A stretch of DNA of 64,000 nt from Cesiribacteraceae bacterium YIM B00369 (GCA_017948555.1 JAFMYY010000008.1:1-64000), one strand, 5' to 3'; counted from the first letter of the stretch, positions 36,373-46,682 are shown. Numbers and translations: made by a program. Notes: generated by a model not told the origin, from the letters alone.

Positions 36373-36564
36373 GGCTGCGGGTATTTTTAAAGTTAATTTT
36401 TTTTTTGATAGGTGGTTTTTTTGAAAAGCAGGTGCTCGTTTTGGGTGCCTGTTTTTTCACCACTCTTTATCAGTTACTTAAACAGAAGAGGTATGAGAGT
36501 ATTTGATTTCTATCGCAACAACGTCTCTGTTGATCATCTTATTTATGGAATGCCTTCAACAGAC

Positions 36565-36588
36565 AGGTTGTTTATAAATAAACAACCT
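36565..36588 (+). promoter_or_regulatory. Perfect hairpin in the leader of the serine lyase gene
   Basis: AGGTTGTTTA (36565-36574) pairs exactly with TAAACAACCT (36579-36588) around a 4-base loop, ending 30 bp before the ATG at 36619. If translation begins there, this is a 5' leader structure that could control expression. If an upstream ATG (36493 or 36412) is used, it would be inside the coding region. Confidence 0.5.
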
Positions 36589-36618
36589 TCAGGTCCTGAT
36601 CAGCAGAAATGCAATCTG

Positions 36619-38097
36619 ATGGAATTCAGAAAGTGGATAAGCATTGCTCAAAATAATCCCCTGGTGCAGGCAGAGAAAATTTCTGTTTTTGATATTTACA
36701 AAGTAGGAGTTGGGCCATCAAGCTCTCATACTTTAGGTCCCTGGAGGGCTGCTCAGCTGTTTCTTGAATTCCTCAAAACCGGAGGGTATATCGAAAAAGT
36801 TAAATCTGTTTCTGTGCTTTTGTACGGGTCTTTGGCTAAAACAGGCAAAGGGCATGGTACTGATAAGGCAATTATTCTTGGCCTTAGCGGCTACGATCCT
36901 GTTACCATTAATACGGCCGGAATAACTGATATACTTGATGAAGTAAAAAAACAGCAGCAACTTCTTCTCTGGGGAGCCTGTGTGGTGCCTTTTGATCCCG
37001 GGAATCATATCCACTTCCTGAGAGAAGAAGCCCTGCCTTACCACCCCAACGGATTGACCTTTATTGCGGGCCTTGAAAACGGAGTGGAGCTGCGGCAGAC
37101 CTATTATTCCGTGGGAGGCGGCTTTGTAAACAGAGGAGAAGAGGAGGAATTGCCAAAAGGAGCTGAAAAAGGATTGCCTTATCCGGTACATAAAGCAGCT
37201 GATTTGCTGAAATGGTGCAGCGCTGCAGGCAAAGATATTTGGGAGGTAGTTTTAGAAAATGAAAAGGTCTGGAAAGAGGAAGACAGTGTAAAGCAGGGGT
37301 TGATGGGAATATGGAAGCACATGAAAGAATGTGTTTACCGGGGTTGCCATAAAGAAGGAATACTGCCCGGAGGCCTGCAGGTAAAAAGAAGAGCTGCTCC
37401 TCTGAATATAGAATTGCTGAATGGCCATTCTTACAGCGATTATGACAGCTGGATTGCAGCGATTCGCAGCGGCGGGGATAAATTCAGACATATTCTGGAT
37501 TGGGTGAGTTGTTTTGCCTTAGCAGTTAATGAAGAAAATGCATCTTTCGGGCGGGTAGTTACAGCCCCTACAAATGGGGCTGCAGGGGTTATTCCGGCAG
37601 TGCTTCATTATTATACTGTTTTTTGCGAAGGAGGCGATAATGAGGACAAGGTTCTGCAGTTTCTGCTTACCGGGGCCGAAGTGGGAAGCATCTTTAAAAG
37701 AAGTGCCACCATATCGGCAGCTATGGGAGGCTGCCAGGCAGAAATTGGTGTTTCCTCTGCAATGGCAGCGGCAGGATTAACTGCTGTTTTGGGAGGAACC
37801 CCCGGGCAGTGCCTTATGGCAGCAGAAATTGCCATGGAACATCATTTAGGATTGACCTGCGACCCCGTGGGAGGGTTGGTGCAGGTGCCCTGTATTGAAC
37901 GCAATTCCATGGGGGCTATTAAGGCTATAACTGCCTCCCAGCTTGCCTTGCGCAGCGACCCTGAACATGCAAAAGTTTCTTTAGATGATGTGGTGAAGAC
38001 CATGATGGAAACCGCCAGAGACATGCATTTCAGTTATAAGGAGACCTCAGAAGGAGGTTTGGCTTTGAATATTCCTGTAAATATTACAGAGTGTTAG
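36619..38097 (+). CDS. sdaA: L-serine ammonia-lyase, iron-sulphur type
   Basis: This encodes 492 residues from ATG 36619. The motif [21 protein letters not shown], normally at the extreme N-terminus, begins at residue 21, so this start fits the family best. ATG 36493 has a better ribosome-site-like AGAAGAGG and would add 42 unlike residues. The enzyme turns L-serine into pyruvate and ammonia using a 4Fe-4S cluster, and the cluster Cys residues appear in [14 protein letters not shown] and VPCIERN. Both alpha and beta regions are present in one chain. It lies 51 bp before glycine decarboxylase, linking serine and glycine breakdown. Confidence 0.92.
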   Translation: MEFRKWISIAQNNPLVQAEKISVFDIYKVGVGPSSSHTLGPWRAAQLFLEFLKTGGYIEKVKSVSVLLYGSLAKTGKGHGTDKAIILGLSGYDPVTINTAGITDILDEVKKQQQLLLWGACVVPFDPGNHIHFLREEALPYHPNGLTFIAGLENGVELRQTYYSVGGGFVNRGEEEELPKGAEKGLPYPVHKAADLLKWCSAAGKDIWEVVLENEKVWKEEDSVKQGLMGIWKHMKECVYRGCHKEGILPGGLQVKRRAAPLNIELLNGHSYSDYDSWIAAIRSGGDKFRHILDWVSCFALAVNEENASFGRVVTAPTNGAAGVIPAVLHYYTVFCEGGDNEDKVLQFLLTGAEVGSIFKRSATISAAMGGCQAEIGVSSAMAAAGLTAVLGGTPGQCLMAAEIAMEHHLGLTCDPVGGLVQVPCIERNSMGAIKAITASQLALRSDPEHAKVSLDDVVKTMMETARDMHFSYKETSEGGLALNIPVNITEC

Positions 38098-38148
38098 GGT
38101 TGGAAACCTATTGAAAAAAAATGTTAAGCTTTTAAATTATTCATAATA

Positions 38149-41079
38149 ATGAAGTTAAACTTCCATAATTTTGAGCGTTTCGAAACACGTCACAATGGTT
38201 CCGGCGAGGCGGGTATAAAACACATGCTGAAGGCCACAGGGGCGGCCTCATTAGAAGAATTAATCTCCCAAACCATTCCTGCTTCCATAAGGCTTCAGGA
38301 AGATCTGAAATTACCACCTGCCCAGTCTGAAAGTGAATTCCTTACCGGTTTTAAAAAGCTGGCGGAAAAAAATAAAATTTTCCGGTCTTATATAGGTCAG
38401 GGATACTACAGCAATTTTGTTCCGTCGGTAATTCTTCGCAATATTATGGAGAACCCGGCCTGGTATACGGCTTATACTCCTTACCAGGCAGAAATTTCCC
38501 AGGGACGTCTTGAGGCTCTCGTAAACTTCCAGACCATGGTTATGGACCTGACTGGTATGGAAATTGCCAACGCCTCCCTGCTGGATGAAGGAACTGCTGC
38601 AGCTGAAGCAATGAGCATGCTGGCTGGTCTCCGCAAAGGAGCCAAAAAGAAAGCAGTTAGGTTTTTTGTAGATGAAAATGCTTATATCCAGACTATTGAT
38701 ATCCTGAAAACAAGGTCTGTTCCTGTAGGTATAGAGCTGGTAACGGGAAAAGTGGAGGAGCTGGATCTTGAAGACCGGAATCTTTATGCAGTACTTTTGC
38801 AATATCCGGATAAATGGGGGGCTGTTGCTGATTATAAAGAATTTGTAAAAAAAGCGCATGAACAGGGGGTAATGGTTGCCTTTGCAGCAGACCTGCTGAG
38901 CCTGACTCTGCTTACCCCTCCGGGGGATATGGGTGCCGATGTAGTGGTGGGGACTACGCAGCGCTTTGGAATTCCTATGGGTTATGGAGGGCCTCATGCG
39001 GCTTTTTTTGCCACCCGTGAGGAGTATAAAAGGATGATCCCGGGCAGGATCATCGGTATTTCAAAAGATCGTGATGGAAATGCCGCTTACCGTATGGCGC
39101 TCCAGACAAGAGAGCAGCACATCAGGCGCGAAAAAGCCACCTCTAATATTTGTACGGCACAGGTTTTACTGGCGGTAATGGCCGGCATGTATGCTGTTTA
39201 CCATGGTCCGGATGGTTTGCGCCGGATCGCTGAGCGGGTGCATGTTTTAACCCGCATTCTTGCCGGCCGCCTGCAAAAGGCAGGTTACGCTTTAAAAGAA
39301 CAACATTATTTTGACACACTGGCGGTAAAGGTGGAGAATCCGGAGGCTCTTGCACTTATCAGAAAAGAAGCACTGGCCAGGGAGCTGAACCTTAACTACA
39401 GAGAAGGTTTGGGCATTGTAACCCTTTCGCTTGATGAAACCACACGGCCGGAAGATATTGAGGATATCACAGCTGTATTTACTGCAGCGGCCGGGAAAGC
39501 GGTAAAATATAATTTCGGGGAAGAAAGCAGTGAGGTGGAAGTAAACTGGCCGGAGAGCCTGCGGAGGAAATCAGCTTACCTGGAGCATTCCGTTTTTCAT
39601 TCTTACCATATTGAACATGAAATGCTCCGCTATATCAGGCATCTGGAAAGTAAGGACCTTTCGCTCGTCCATTCCATGATCTCACTCGGTTCCTGTACCA
39701 TGAAGCTGAATGCAAGTACGGAAATGATCCCCCTTACCTGGCTGGAATGGTCAAATATCCATCCATTTGTGCCCTCCGGTCAGGCAGCCGGTTACCAGGC
39801 CATGTTCAGCGACCTTGAAAAGTGGCTGGGGGAAATAACAGGCTTCCCCGGTATCTCCCTGCAACCTAATTCAGGGGCCCAGGGGGAATATGCCGGACTC
39901 CTGGTAATAAGGGCTTACCACCGGAGCAGAGGAGAGGAACACCGTAATATTGCACTTATTCCTTCTTCTGCACACGGAACAAATCCGGCATCTGCAGTAA
40001 TGGCTGGTATGGAGGTGGTGATTGTCCGCTGCGATGAATACGGAAACGTCGATTTCGGGGACCTGGCAGCGAAAGCAGAAAAGTACAGAGACCGCCTGTC
40101 GTGCCTGATGATTACTTACCCCTCCACCCATGGGGTTTTTGAAGAAGGAATCAGGGCGATGGCTGATACTATTCACCGGTTTGGCGGGCAGGTTTATATG
40201 GATGGCGCCAATATGAATGCCCAGGTCGGACTTACTTCACCTGCAATCATCGGGGCCGATGTTTGTCACCTGAACCTCCACAAAACCTTTTGTATTCCTC
40301 ATGGAGGTGGTGGGCCGGGTATGGGACCTATTGGGGTTGCCGAACATTTAAAGCCATTCCTTCCGGGGAGTCCTGTTGTGGAAATGGCGGGAGGGGAGGC
40401 TGCAATTTCTGCGGTTTCTGCTGCACCATGGGGGAGTGCCAGCATTCTTACCATCTCTTATGCATATATAGCTTTAATGGGAGGGCAGGGCCTGAAGAAA
40501 GCCACACAAATGGCAATACTGAATGCCAATTACATTAAGGCACGTTTAAAAGGGCATTACGAGGTTTTATATGCTGGCAGGAATGGTCGTTGTGCGCATG
40601 AAATGATTATTGACTGCCGCGGTTTTAAAAAAGCAGGTATTGAGGTGGAAGATATTGCAAAGCGCCTGATGGATTACGGTTTCCATTCACCCACTGTTAG
40701 TTTTCCGGTTGCAGGAACAATGATGATAGAACCAACGGAAAGCGAATCTGTGGCTGAGCTGGATCGCTTCTGCGATGCCCTGCTTAGCATCAGAAATGAA
40801 ATACGGGAGCTGGAGGAAGGAAAAGCTGATGTGGAGAATAACCTGCTTAAAAATGCGCCGCATACTGCACAGGTACTACTGAGTGAAAAATGGGATAAGC
40901 CATACAGCAGGGAAAAGGCCGCCTATCCGCTGGAATTTGTGCGGAAAGCTAAATTCTGGCCGGGGGCAAGCCGCATCGACAGTGCTTATGGCGACCGTAA
41001 TCTTATATGCAGCTGCATACCACCGGAAGCTTACGAAGAAAGGGAAATTCCGGCAGAATTGCAGTTGGTGCCTGAGTAG
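38149..41079 (+). CDS. gcvP: Glycine dehydrogenase (decarboxylating), P protein
   Basis: This encodes 976 residues, the usual length for the fused single-chain P protein. It catalyses pyridoxal-phosphate-dependent decarboxylation of glycine and passes the aminomethyl group to the H protein. The PLP Lys is Lys712 in [18 protein letters not shown], and the N-terminal half contains the duplicated fold ([28 protein letters not shown]). The other glycine-cleavage genes (gcvT, gcvH) are not in this window. It probably shares a transcript with the serine lyase. Confidence 0.97.
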   Translation: MKLNFHNFERFETRHNGSGEAGIKHMLKATGAASLEELISQTIPASIRLQEDLKLPPAQSESEFLTGFKKLAEKNKIFRSYIGQGYYSNFVPSVILRNIMENPAWYTAYTPYQAEISQGRLEALVNFQTMVMDLTGMEIANASLLDEGTAAAEAMSMLAGLRKGAKKKAVRFFVDENAYIQTIDILKTRSVPVGIELVTGKVEELDLEDRNLYAVLLQYPDKWGAVADYKEFVKKAHEQGVMVAFAADLLSLTLLTPPGDMGADVVVGTTQRFGIPMGYGGPHAAFFATREEYKRMIPGRIIGISKDRDGNAAYRMALQTREQHIRREKATSNICTAQVLLAVMAGMYAVYHGPDGLRRIAERVHVLTRILAGRLQKAGYALKEQHYFDTLAVKVENPEALALIRKEALARELNLNYREGLGIVTLSLDETTRPEDIEDITAVFTAAAGKAVKYNFGEESSEVEVNWPESLRRKSAYLEHSVFHSYHIEHEMLRYIRHLESKDLSLVHSMISLGSCTMKLNASTEMIPLTWLEWSNIHPFVPSGQAAGYQAMFSDLEKWLGEITGFPGISLQPNSGAQGEYAGLLVIRAYHRSRGEEHRNIALIPSSAHGTNPASAVMAGMEVVIVRCDEYGNVDFGDLAAKAEKYRDRLSCLMITYPSTHGVFEEGIRAMADTIHRFGGQVYMDGANMNAQVGLTSPAIIGADVCHLNLHKTFCIPHGGGGPGMGPIGVAEHLKPFLPGSPVVEMAGGEAAISAVSAAPWGSASILTISYAYIALMGGQGLKKATQMAILNANYIKARLKGHYEVLYAGRNGRCAHEMIIDCRGFKKAGIEVEDIAKRLMDYGFHSPTVSFPVAGTMMIEPTESESVAELDRFCDALLSIRNEIRELEEGKADVENNLLKNAPHTAQVLLSEKWDKPYSREKAAYPLEFVRKAKFWPGASRIDSAYGDRNLICSCIPPEAYEEREIPAELQLVPE

Positions 41080-41110
41080 CTATAGCGGAACGGTTTGTTG
41101 GTCAGGAATA

Positions 41111-41137
41111 AAAATGCCCTTCACCGGGCATTTTCCT
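41111..41137 (+). terminator. Rho-independent terminator after gcvP
   Basis: AAAATGCCC (41111-41119) pairs with GGGCATTTT (41126-41134) around a 6-base loop. Confidence 0.85.
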
Positions 41138-41444
41138 TTATACAGTCAATGAATTTCTTTGGGGCGATGCCAGGTAAACCTGCCGGTTACGTTTGTATGG
41201 AGGTAAATCTCCGGACCGGTAAATGAAACCGGGGTGTGGGAAATAAGTGCAGCAGGAGCTCAGGAGTAGAAACACAGGTTTAAATTTGATGATTATATAC
41301 AGACCGTTCATTTTATTACCTGTACATATTCTCCTGTGTTTTGTTAAAAAGCCTGCAGAAACGAAATTAATTAGTGTGTATTGTTTTATTTCAGACTATT
41401 AATTGTGTTTTCATACATTATCCAAAATATAATTATCTAATTCA

Positions 41445-41452
41445 TATATTTG
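41445..41452 (+). promoter_or_regulatory. Possible -7 box for the small lipoprotein gene
   Basis: TATATTTG matches TAnnTTTG exactly and would start transcription about 35 bases before the ATG at 41496. No TTG-type -33 element is visible at the right distance. The gap 41138-41495 otherwise shows only a small CCGGT/ACCGG hairpin near 41214-41231. Confidence 0.4.
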
Positions 41453-41495
41453 TGATACCTAATCAGGTTAAAAAAACAAAACACAAATCACGATT

Positions 41496-41885
41496 ATGAA
41501 AAGATTAAGTTCTTCAGTGCTGACTGCACTATTTGCTGTCGCTATGCTTTCAAGCTGTACTATTGCTAAAATTGGCGGAAGAGGAGCAGTTCCGATCAGT
41601 CTCAACCAGCCGGCTCAGAGCATGGACCTGGCAGAGCATGTTACTCTTAAGAAAAACTGTAATTTCGACTGGACTAATACTTATGATGTATCTGAGTACC
41701 TTTCAAAAGAAGTAGCTGCCAAAAGACCTGATGCAGTAGCTAATACTACGATTGTAATAAAAACAGGTATTGACAATTACTTCATTAACTTATTTACTTT
41801 AGGCCTTGCACAGTCTAAAAAAGTAGTTATTGAAGCGGACTTTATGAAGAATAAGGCAGTAGGTGCTCAGACTTCTACTAAATAA
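41496..41885 (+). CDS. Small lipoprotein of unknown function
   Basis: This encodes a 129-residue lipoprotein with lipobox LSSC (Cys21). The mature part is about 108 residues, with one further Cys in KKNCNFDWTNTYDVSEYL and a C-terminal beta pair (FINLFTLGLAQSKKVVIEADF). The layout recalls short Bor-like or TRL-like envelope lipoproteins, without a firm match. It is a single-gene unit with its own -7 box and a strong terminator, suggesting substantial, independent expression. Confidence 0.75.
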   Translation: MKRLSSSVLTALFAVAMLSSCTIAKIGGRGAVPISLNQPAQSMDLAEHVTLKKNCNFDWTNTYDVSEYLSKEVAAKRPDAVANTTIVIKTGIDNYFINLFTLGLAQSKKVVIEADFMKNKAVGAQTSTK

Positions 41886-41967
41886 TAACTGATAATTTCC
41901 GGTGTAATAACAGGTGAAATTAGTTTAGGTCTTATTTACCGGAACATAAATCTTTCAGGACTTATAA

Positions 41968-42013
41968 AAGAAAGCGGTTATGAGAAGTTATTCTCAGCCG
42001 CTTTCTTTTTTTT
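41968..42013 (+). terminator. Strong Rho-independent terminator
   Basis: AAGAAAGCGG (41968-41977) pairs with CCGCTTTCTT (41998-42007), extended inside by TGAGAA/TTCTCA, and followed by Ts. Confidence 0.92.
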
Positions 42014-42466
42014 CAGGGGTATAGTGGTAACAATAATTACAGCATCATTATTTTTGATAGGGAAATAACATTTTAAAACCTGAAGAAATGGAAGCTGTAA
42101 TATGCATTCCTTATCCTTTTAATCCCGTGAGTAAAACCAGGAAATGCTTCCGGAGGATTTTCAACACAAATTTAGTGACCGGTACTTTTGGCAGTAAAAG
42201 AAGAATAGCCGGTGAGCCTGCTGTAATGCATTTTCTAACCTGAATATTTTCATAAAAGTTATTGACCAGCGGGTGAAGATAAGCAATTATTTTAAGCCGG
42301 AGGGAGGCTATGTATCTGGCGGGGAATCTTTAGAAATGAATGTATTGGAATTATATTTATTTTTATTATTTCGCTGCTGTCTCCTGCTTTAATAAAAATT
42401 GCTGCCTGTTAAGACGGGGGATTAAATATAAAACAAAAAGAAGTATCCATTTTATCAGCTAAATAC

Positions 42467-42474
42467 TATCTTTG
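42467..42474 (+). promoter_or_regulatory. Possible -7 box for the stressosome operon
   Basis: TATCTTTG matches TAnnTTTG exactly, about 115 bases before the RsbR ATG. No clear -33 element is seen. The 570-bp gap 42014-42587 contains a 51-codon open frame at 42088-42243 with no recognisable features and nothing else I can name. Confidence 0.4.
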
Positions 42475-42587
42475 CTGAGTGCAAATCTTTTTTTTTGCCC
42501 TTAATCAGATAATTGCAGGCGCGTGATAAGGTTACTCTTTTTATTTCTTTACTTTTTTTTAACAATTCAGCATAAACATAATATTAA

Positions 42588-43439
42588 ATGGCCACTAACA
42601 GCACTACCAGCCTTCTTATAAAAAGAAGAAAAGATATATTCCAGATATGGGTGGATCACCAGGTGGAGGATCCTGCTCTGCGTGACGACCTGATGTCAAA
42701 TGATGAGTTGCGCAATCAGTCTGAAGAATTTCTTGATCTCTTCCTGCAGGCTATTAAATCCGGCAACCTGGAAGATATAAGCCGGACTGAATACCAGCCA
42801 ATAGTTGATCTGTTAACAGGAATTTCTTTGTCGCGCGCCCATTCGGGCTTTACTCCCCGCGAAACAGCCCTTTATGTGTTAAGCCTGAAAAAAGCAGTTA
42901 TAAGGGTACTTCAGGAAGAACTGGAAAATGATCCGGCTAGCCTTGTAAATGAGATTCTTAATATTTCCAACCTCCTGGATAGCTTAAGTTTAGTAACATT
43001 TGAAACTTATATTCAGGGAAGAGAAGAGGTGATTTTACGTCAGACCAGTGAAATGAATGAAATTTCCACCCCTGTTATAAGAGTGTGGGAAGGAGTGCTG
43101 GCGCTGCCTATTATTGGCACACTGGATAGTGAAAGAACACAGATTGTAATGGAAAACCTGCTGCAGGAAATAGTTGAAACGGAGAGCAATATTGCCATTC
43201 TGGATATTTCGGGTGTACCTGCTGTCGATACCCTTGTGGCCCAGCATTTAATAAAAACTGTGGATGCCACCCGCCTGATGGGAGCAGAATGTATAATCAG
43301 TGGTATCAGACCGGAAATAGCGCAGACTATTGTTCATTTAGGTATTAATTTAGAAGGGGTTCAGACTAAAGCTACTCTGGCATCGGCCTTAAAATATGCT
43401 TTCAGTAAAATGAACATGGTTGTTACGAAAAGGAAATAA
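42588..43439 (+). CDS. rsbR: RsbR-type stressosome protein
   Basis: This encodes 283 residues. The N-terminal domain (about 5-150) is helical, of the RsbRD/non-heme-globin type, and is the presumed sensor. The C-terminal STAS domain (about 160-280) contains the two Thr positions typical of RsbR phosphorylation by RsbT: Thr215 in GVPAVDTLVA and Thr247 in GIRPEIAQTIV. In Bacillus, such proteins build large stressosome particles with RsbS and release RsbT on stress. It is the first gene of a five-gene run whose later members overlap. Confidence 0.92.
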   Translation: MATNSTTSLLIKRRKDIFQIWVDHQVEDPALRDDLMSNDELRNQSEEFLDLFLQAIKSGNLEDISRTEYQPIVDLLTGISLSRAHSGFTPRETALYVLSLKKAVIRVLQEELENDPASLVNEILNISNLLDSLSLVTFETYIQGREEVILRQTSEMNEISTPVIRVWEGVLALPIIGTLDSERTQIVMENLLQEIVETESNIAILDISGVPAVDTLVAQHLIKTVDATRLMGAECIISGIRPEIAQTIVHLGINLEGVQTKATLASALKYAFSKMNMVVTKRK

Positions 43440-43466
43440 ATTAAATTAATCTATAAATTAGCAGAG

Positions 43467-43883
43467 GTGGAAAGAATTCCGATTTTAAAGATGGGAGACT
43501 TCCTGTTGGTGACTATACAGGTAGATATGTACGACAGATTAGCCCTGAATCTGGAAAATGACCTGGTTCAGATGGTTCATAAAAACGGATCGAAGGGGGT
43601 TCTGATAGATATTTCTGCAGTTTCCATCGTTGATTCTTTTATGGGAAGGATTATTGGCAACGTAGGGACCATGTCTAAAATTCTTGATGCAGAAACAGTA
43701 GTGGTAGGAATGCAGCCTGCCGTAGCCATAACGCTTGTGGAGTTAGGGTTGCCTCTTGCAGGGGTGCATACTGCTCTTAATGTGGAGAAGGGAATGGCCC
43801 TGCTGCAATCAAAAATAGCCATAGACCCTCTTGATTTGGATATGCAGCAAGATGAGGGGGTGGACGATGACCAGCCTGAATAA
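43467..43883 (+). CDS. rsbS: RsbS-type STAS protein
   Basis: This encodes 138 residues from a GTG start preceded by GCAGAG. It is a single STAS domain with Ser57 in AVSIVDSFMGR, the position phosphorylated by RsbT in RsbS proteins, and GMQPAVAITLVELG, the usual signature helix. The C-terminal 15 residues are strongly acidic (QQDEGVDDDQPE), an extension over the core domain. It overlaps RsbT by 17 bp. Confidence 0.92.
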   Translation: MERIPILKMGDFLLVTIQVDMYDRLALNLENDLVQMVHKNGSKGVLIDISAVSIVDSFMGRIIGNVGTMSKILDAETVVVGMQPAVAITLVELGLPLAGVHTALNVEKGMALLQSKIAIDPLDLDMQQDEGVDDDQPE

Positions 43884-44274
43884 AGAAACTTTAAAAATAA
43901 GGACCGAGCAGGATGTAATAGTGTTCAGGCAACGCCTGCGGGAGTATGTGGTAAAAATTGGCATGAGTGTGGTTAACCAGACGAAGCTTATTACTGCTGC
44001 CAGCGAGCTTGTAAGGAATATACTTGCTTATGCAGGAGAAGGTCAGGCAACGATAGAAGTTGTTTCGGAACGCCTTCAGACAGGTGTGAAAATCATTTTT
44101 AAAGATTCCGGGCCTGGAATTCCGGACATTAATAAGGCTATGCAGGATGGGTACACAACAGGTAAAAGCCTTGGATTAGGTTTGCCGGGGGCAAAACGGC
44201 TGGTTAATTTTTTTGATATAAAGTCAGAAGTAGGGCATGGCACAACAGTTACCATCATTCGATGGAAGAGGTAA
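43867..44274 (+). CDS. rsbT: RsbT-type serine/threonine kinase
   Basis: The ATG at 43867 gives 135 residues; an earlier ATG at 43831 inside RsbS was not used. It is a minimal GHKL kinase with N-box ASELVRNIL, DSGPGIPD, and GLGLPGAKRL as the ATP-lid glycine motif, all intact. It should phosphorylate RsbR and RsbS and, once freed, activate a partner. The classical partner RsbU is absent from this window. The overlapping downstream genes are the natural alternatives. Confidence 0.92.
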   Translation: MTSLNKETLKIRTEQDVIVFRQRLREYVVKIGMSVVNQTKLITAASELVRNILAYAGEGQATIEVVSERLQTGVKIIFKDSGPGIPDINKAMQDGYTTGKSLGLGLPGAKRLVNFFDIKSEVGHGTTVTIIRWKR

Positions 44275-45322
44275 TACAGGAGCATACTGCAGGTACAGAA
44301 TTGAAGACAGGAGCTTTTTCAGCATAATAAAAAGGGATATTGCCAACCAGGCTAAAATTTTAGGTTTTTCTGCTGAAAAAATCGGAAAACTCCAGATTGT
44401 GGCTGCTGAAATGGCTTTGAACCTGTTAAAGTTTGGTGAGCGAAACCGTGAGTTTCTATGGAAAGCTTTCCAATACAAAGGAGAGGCTGGTATAGAAATT
44501 TTAACCCTTGATAAGGGGCCCGGCATCCGCAGTATATCCCAGGCTATGGAAGATGGGTTTTCCACATCAGGTACGGCAGGGGAAGGTCTCGGGGCTATTC
44601 AAAGGCAGTCAGATTTTCTGGAAATCTACTCCATTCCGGGGCAGGGAACAGTAGTGCTGTCAAGGATTTTTGTAAATGCAAATTTTCCTCAAAAGGACCA
44701 GCCTTTTAATATTGCGGCTCTTTCCGTTGCCAAACCGAATGAAACACTTTGTGGTGATGGTTATTTTATAGATTACAGGCCTGAGAAAGAGGTCTTTAAA
44801 ATTTTATTACTCGATGGTTTAGGCCATGGCCCCGGAGCGCATGAGGCTGCTCAGGCAGCCATAGAAATTTATGCCGGATTGACTGATTGCTCACCGCAAC
44901 AGGCATTAAAAGAAATTCATGAGCAAATAAAAAGAACGAGAGGAGCAGTAGGCATGGCTTTAAAGTTCAACTTTAAAAATGATATGCTTTCCTGTTGTGG
45001 CGTTGGAAATATCGCAGGAAAGCTAATGGGCTATACATCCGTTAAACACTTCCCCTCCTCCAATGGCATTATAGGACACGTCATGTCTTCCCGTAACCAG
45101 GATCAGGAAATTCAATGGGAAAAAAATCATCTTCTGGTCCTCCATTCCGATGGCCTTATCTCCCGCTGGGATCTTTCAAAATACCTTCAGGTACAAAAAT
45201 ATGATCCTGCAATACTGGCAGCCTGCCTTTACAGGGATTATAACCGGGGTAATGACGATACAAGTATAATTATAAGTAAATATCCTTCTATAGATGAATC
45301 AAGAGCAAAAGCCAATAACTGA
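44237..45322 (+). CDS. GHKL ATPase-RsbX/SpoIIE-like phosphatase fusion
   Basis: This encodes 361 residues, overlapping RsbT by 38 bp. The N-terminal domain (about 15-150) is an RsbT-like GHKL ATPase (VAAEMALNLLKF, LDKGPGIRS, GEGLGA). The C-terminal domain (about 165-355) is a PP2C/SpoIIE-type phosphatase (GDGYFI, LLLDGLGHGPGA, GNDDTSIII). In Bacillus, RsbX is a free phosphatase that resets RsbR and RsbS. Here it is joined to a second kinase-like domain, so one protein may both add and remove phosphate or sense nucleotide. The final overlap (29 bp) couples it to the kinase below. Confidence 0.88.
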   Translation: MAQQLPSFDGRGNTGAYCRYRIEDRSFFSIIKRDIANQAKILGFSAEKIGKLQIVAAEMALNLLKFGERNREFLWKAFQYKGEAGIEILTLDKGPGIRSISQAMEDGFSTSGTAGEGLGAIQRQSDFLEIYSIPGQGTVVLSRIFVNANFPQKDQPFNIAALSVAKPNETLCGDGYFIDYRPEKEVFKILLLDGLGHGPGAHEAAQAAIEIYAGLTDCSPQQALKEIHEQIKRTRGAVGMALKFNFKNDMLSCCGVGNIAGKLMGYTSVKHFPSSNGIIGHVMSSRNQDQEIQWEKNHLLVLHSDGLISRWDLSKYLQVQKYDPAILAACLYRDYNRGNDDTSIIISKYPSIDESRAKANN

Positions 45323-46640
45323 AGTTTCGCTGGACCGGGAACTGGACCTGGTAATTGCTTATAAAAAAGCAATGCAGCTGGCTGAAATTGCAGGGTTGAA
45401 TTTTACCGATCAGACTAAATTCGCTACGGCTGTTTCTGAAATATCAAGAAATGCACTTGTTTATGCAGGAAGGGGGGAGGTGGCTTTCAGTATCTTTAAG
45501 GAGGATGTGAGCTTCTACATTGAGGCAGTTATTACAGATCAGGGGCCGGGAATAAAAGACCTTGGGGCCTTGTTGCAAAAATTAAACAGCCAGTCCCACC
45601 TTCAGAAAACAGGAATTGTAAACTGCAGACGGCTGTCGGATAAATTTAACATGGAGAGTACTGCCGAAACAGGTACCTGCGTGAAAATAGCCAGGCGGCT
45701 GCCGGTGAGTCATCCTCCTATTAATAATCTGATACTGTCGGGCTGGCGTACTCACTTTAGCCAGCTGGCGCCTGTTTCTCCTTACGATGAACTAAAAAGC
45801 CAAAACCACCTGCTCATACAAACGCTGGAGGAATTAAAATTTAAAGAATCGCAAACCAAGGAACAGCTGGGGGAAATCCAGTCCCTGAACAATGAGCTTG
45901 AGCATAATTATGTAAAAATTAAAGAGCTCTCGCAGGATTATGCAATCCAGAATGAACTTTTACGTAAGAGGAATGAAGAGCTTGATCAGTTTGCCCATAT
46001 CCTGTCGCATGATTTGAAGTCGCCTGTTAATAACCTGAAAAGCCTTGCTAATCTGATAGAAGGAGGCCAGTTGAAGGATCCGGAAAAAATGCTGGATATT
46101 TTTAAGGGGCAGCTGAGTAAAATGGAAATTTTAATTGAGAGTGTACTAGCTTACAGCAGGGCCGGACATGAAAAGGTTGAAAAAACAGAGGTTCAGCTGA
46201 GAAATCTGGTAAATGACCTGATTCATGGCCTTGTAAAACCGGAAAACTTTCGGGTAGAGATCGACCAGAAGTTACCTGCTCTTTTAACAGAAGAAATACT
46301 GATTTACCAGGTGTTCAGTAATTTAATTTCCAATGCTGTGAAATATAATGATAAGGAAACAGGAAGGATTTGGGTGGAGGCAGAAAAAACAAAAGACGGA
46401 GAGCTTTTTTTCTGTGTGGAAGATAATGGCCCCGGAATACCTGAAGATAGGAAAGAGGCAGCATTTAATATGTTTACTGTTCTGCACAATCTGAAAGATG
46501 TGGACAGTTCCGGTATTGGTTTAGCTATTGTTAAAAAATTAGTGAATGAAAAAGGCGGAAGGATCTGGATTGAAAACGCAGTCCGCTGGAATACAGGTTC
46601 AAGGTTCTGCTTTACCTGGCCGGCAGAACGCCTGCGCTGA
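45294..46640 (+). CDS. RsbT-like domain-histidine kinase fusion
   Basis: This encodes 448 residues. Residues from about 8 to 140 form a third GHKL domain of RsbT type (VSEISRNALVYAG, TDQGPGIKD), but the glycine-rich ATP lid is degraded (KTGIVNCRRL instead of GLGLPGAKRL), so it may bind without phosphorylating. A coiled coil (about 175-225) leads to HisKA with His239 (LSHDLKSPVNN) and an intact HATPase domain (DNGPGIPE, GIGLAIVKK). It is the likely output that turns stressosome state into a phosphorelay. No membrane segment is present. Confidence 0.88.
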   Translation: MNQEQKPITEVSLDRELDLVIAYKKAMQLAEIAGLNFTDQTKFATAVSEISRNALVYAGRGEVAFSIFKEDVSFYIEAVITDQGPGIKDLGALLQKLNSQSHLQKTGIVNCRRLSDKFNMESTAETGTCVKIARRLPVSHPPINNLILSGWRTHFSQLAPVSPYDELKSQNHLLIQTLEELKFKESQTKEQLGEIQSLNNELEHNYVKIKELSQDYAIQNELLRKRNEELDQFAHILSHDLKSPVNNLKSLANLIEGGQLKDPEKMLDIFKGQLSKMEILIESVLAYSRAGHEKVEKTEVQLRNLVNDLIHGLVKPENFRVEIDQKLPALLTEEILIYQVFSNLISNAVKYNDKETGRIWVEAEKTKDGELFFCVEDNGPGIPEDRKEAAFNMFTVLHNLKDVDSSGIGLAIVKKLVNEKGGRIWIENAVRWNTGSRFCFTWPAERLR

Positions 46641-46657
46641 GGCTTAAGCTGATGATT

Positions 46658-46682
46658 CCAAAAAAAGAGGAGCTTTTTTTGG
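46658..46682 (+). terminator. Perfect A/T-rich stem-loop after the stressosome run
   Basis: CCAAAAAAAG (46658-46667) pairs with CTTTTTTTGG (46673-46682) around AGGAG. It separates the stressosome genes from the hydrolase-kinase operon. Confidence 0.6.

Noticed and set aside
42088-42243. 51-codon open frame in the gap before rsbR
   Set aside because: There is an AAGAA-like site upstream, but the peptide is unlike any family and the region is otherwise non-coding.
42588-46640. Sigma-B operon
   Set aside because: No sigma factor, RsbW, RsbV or RsbU is present; the output is more likely the histidine kinase.
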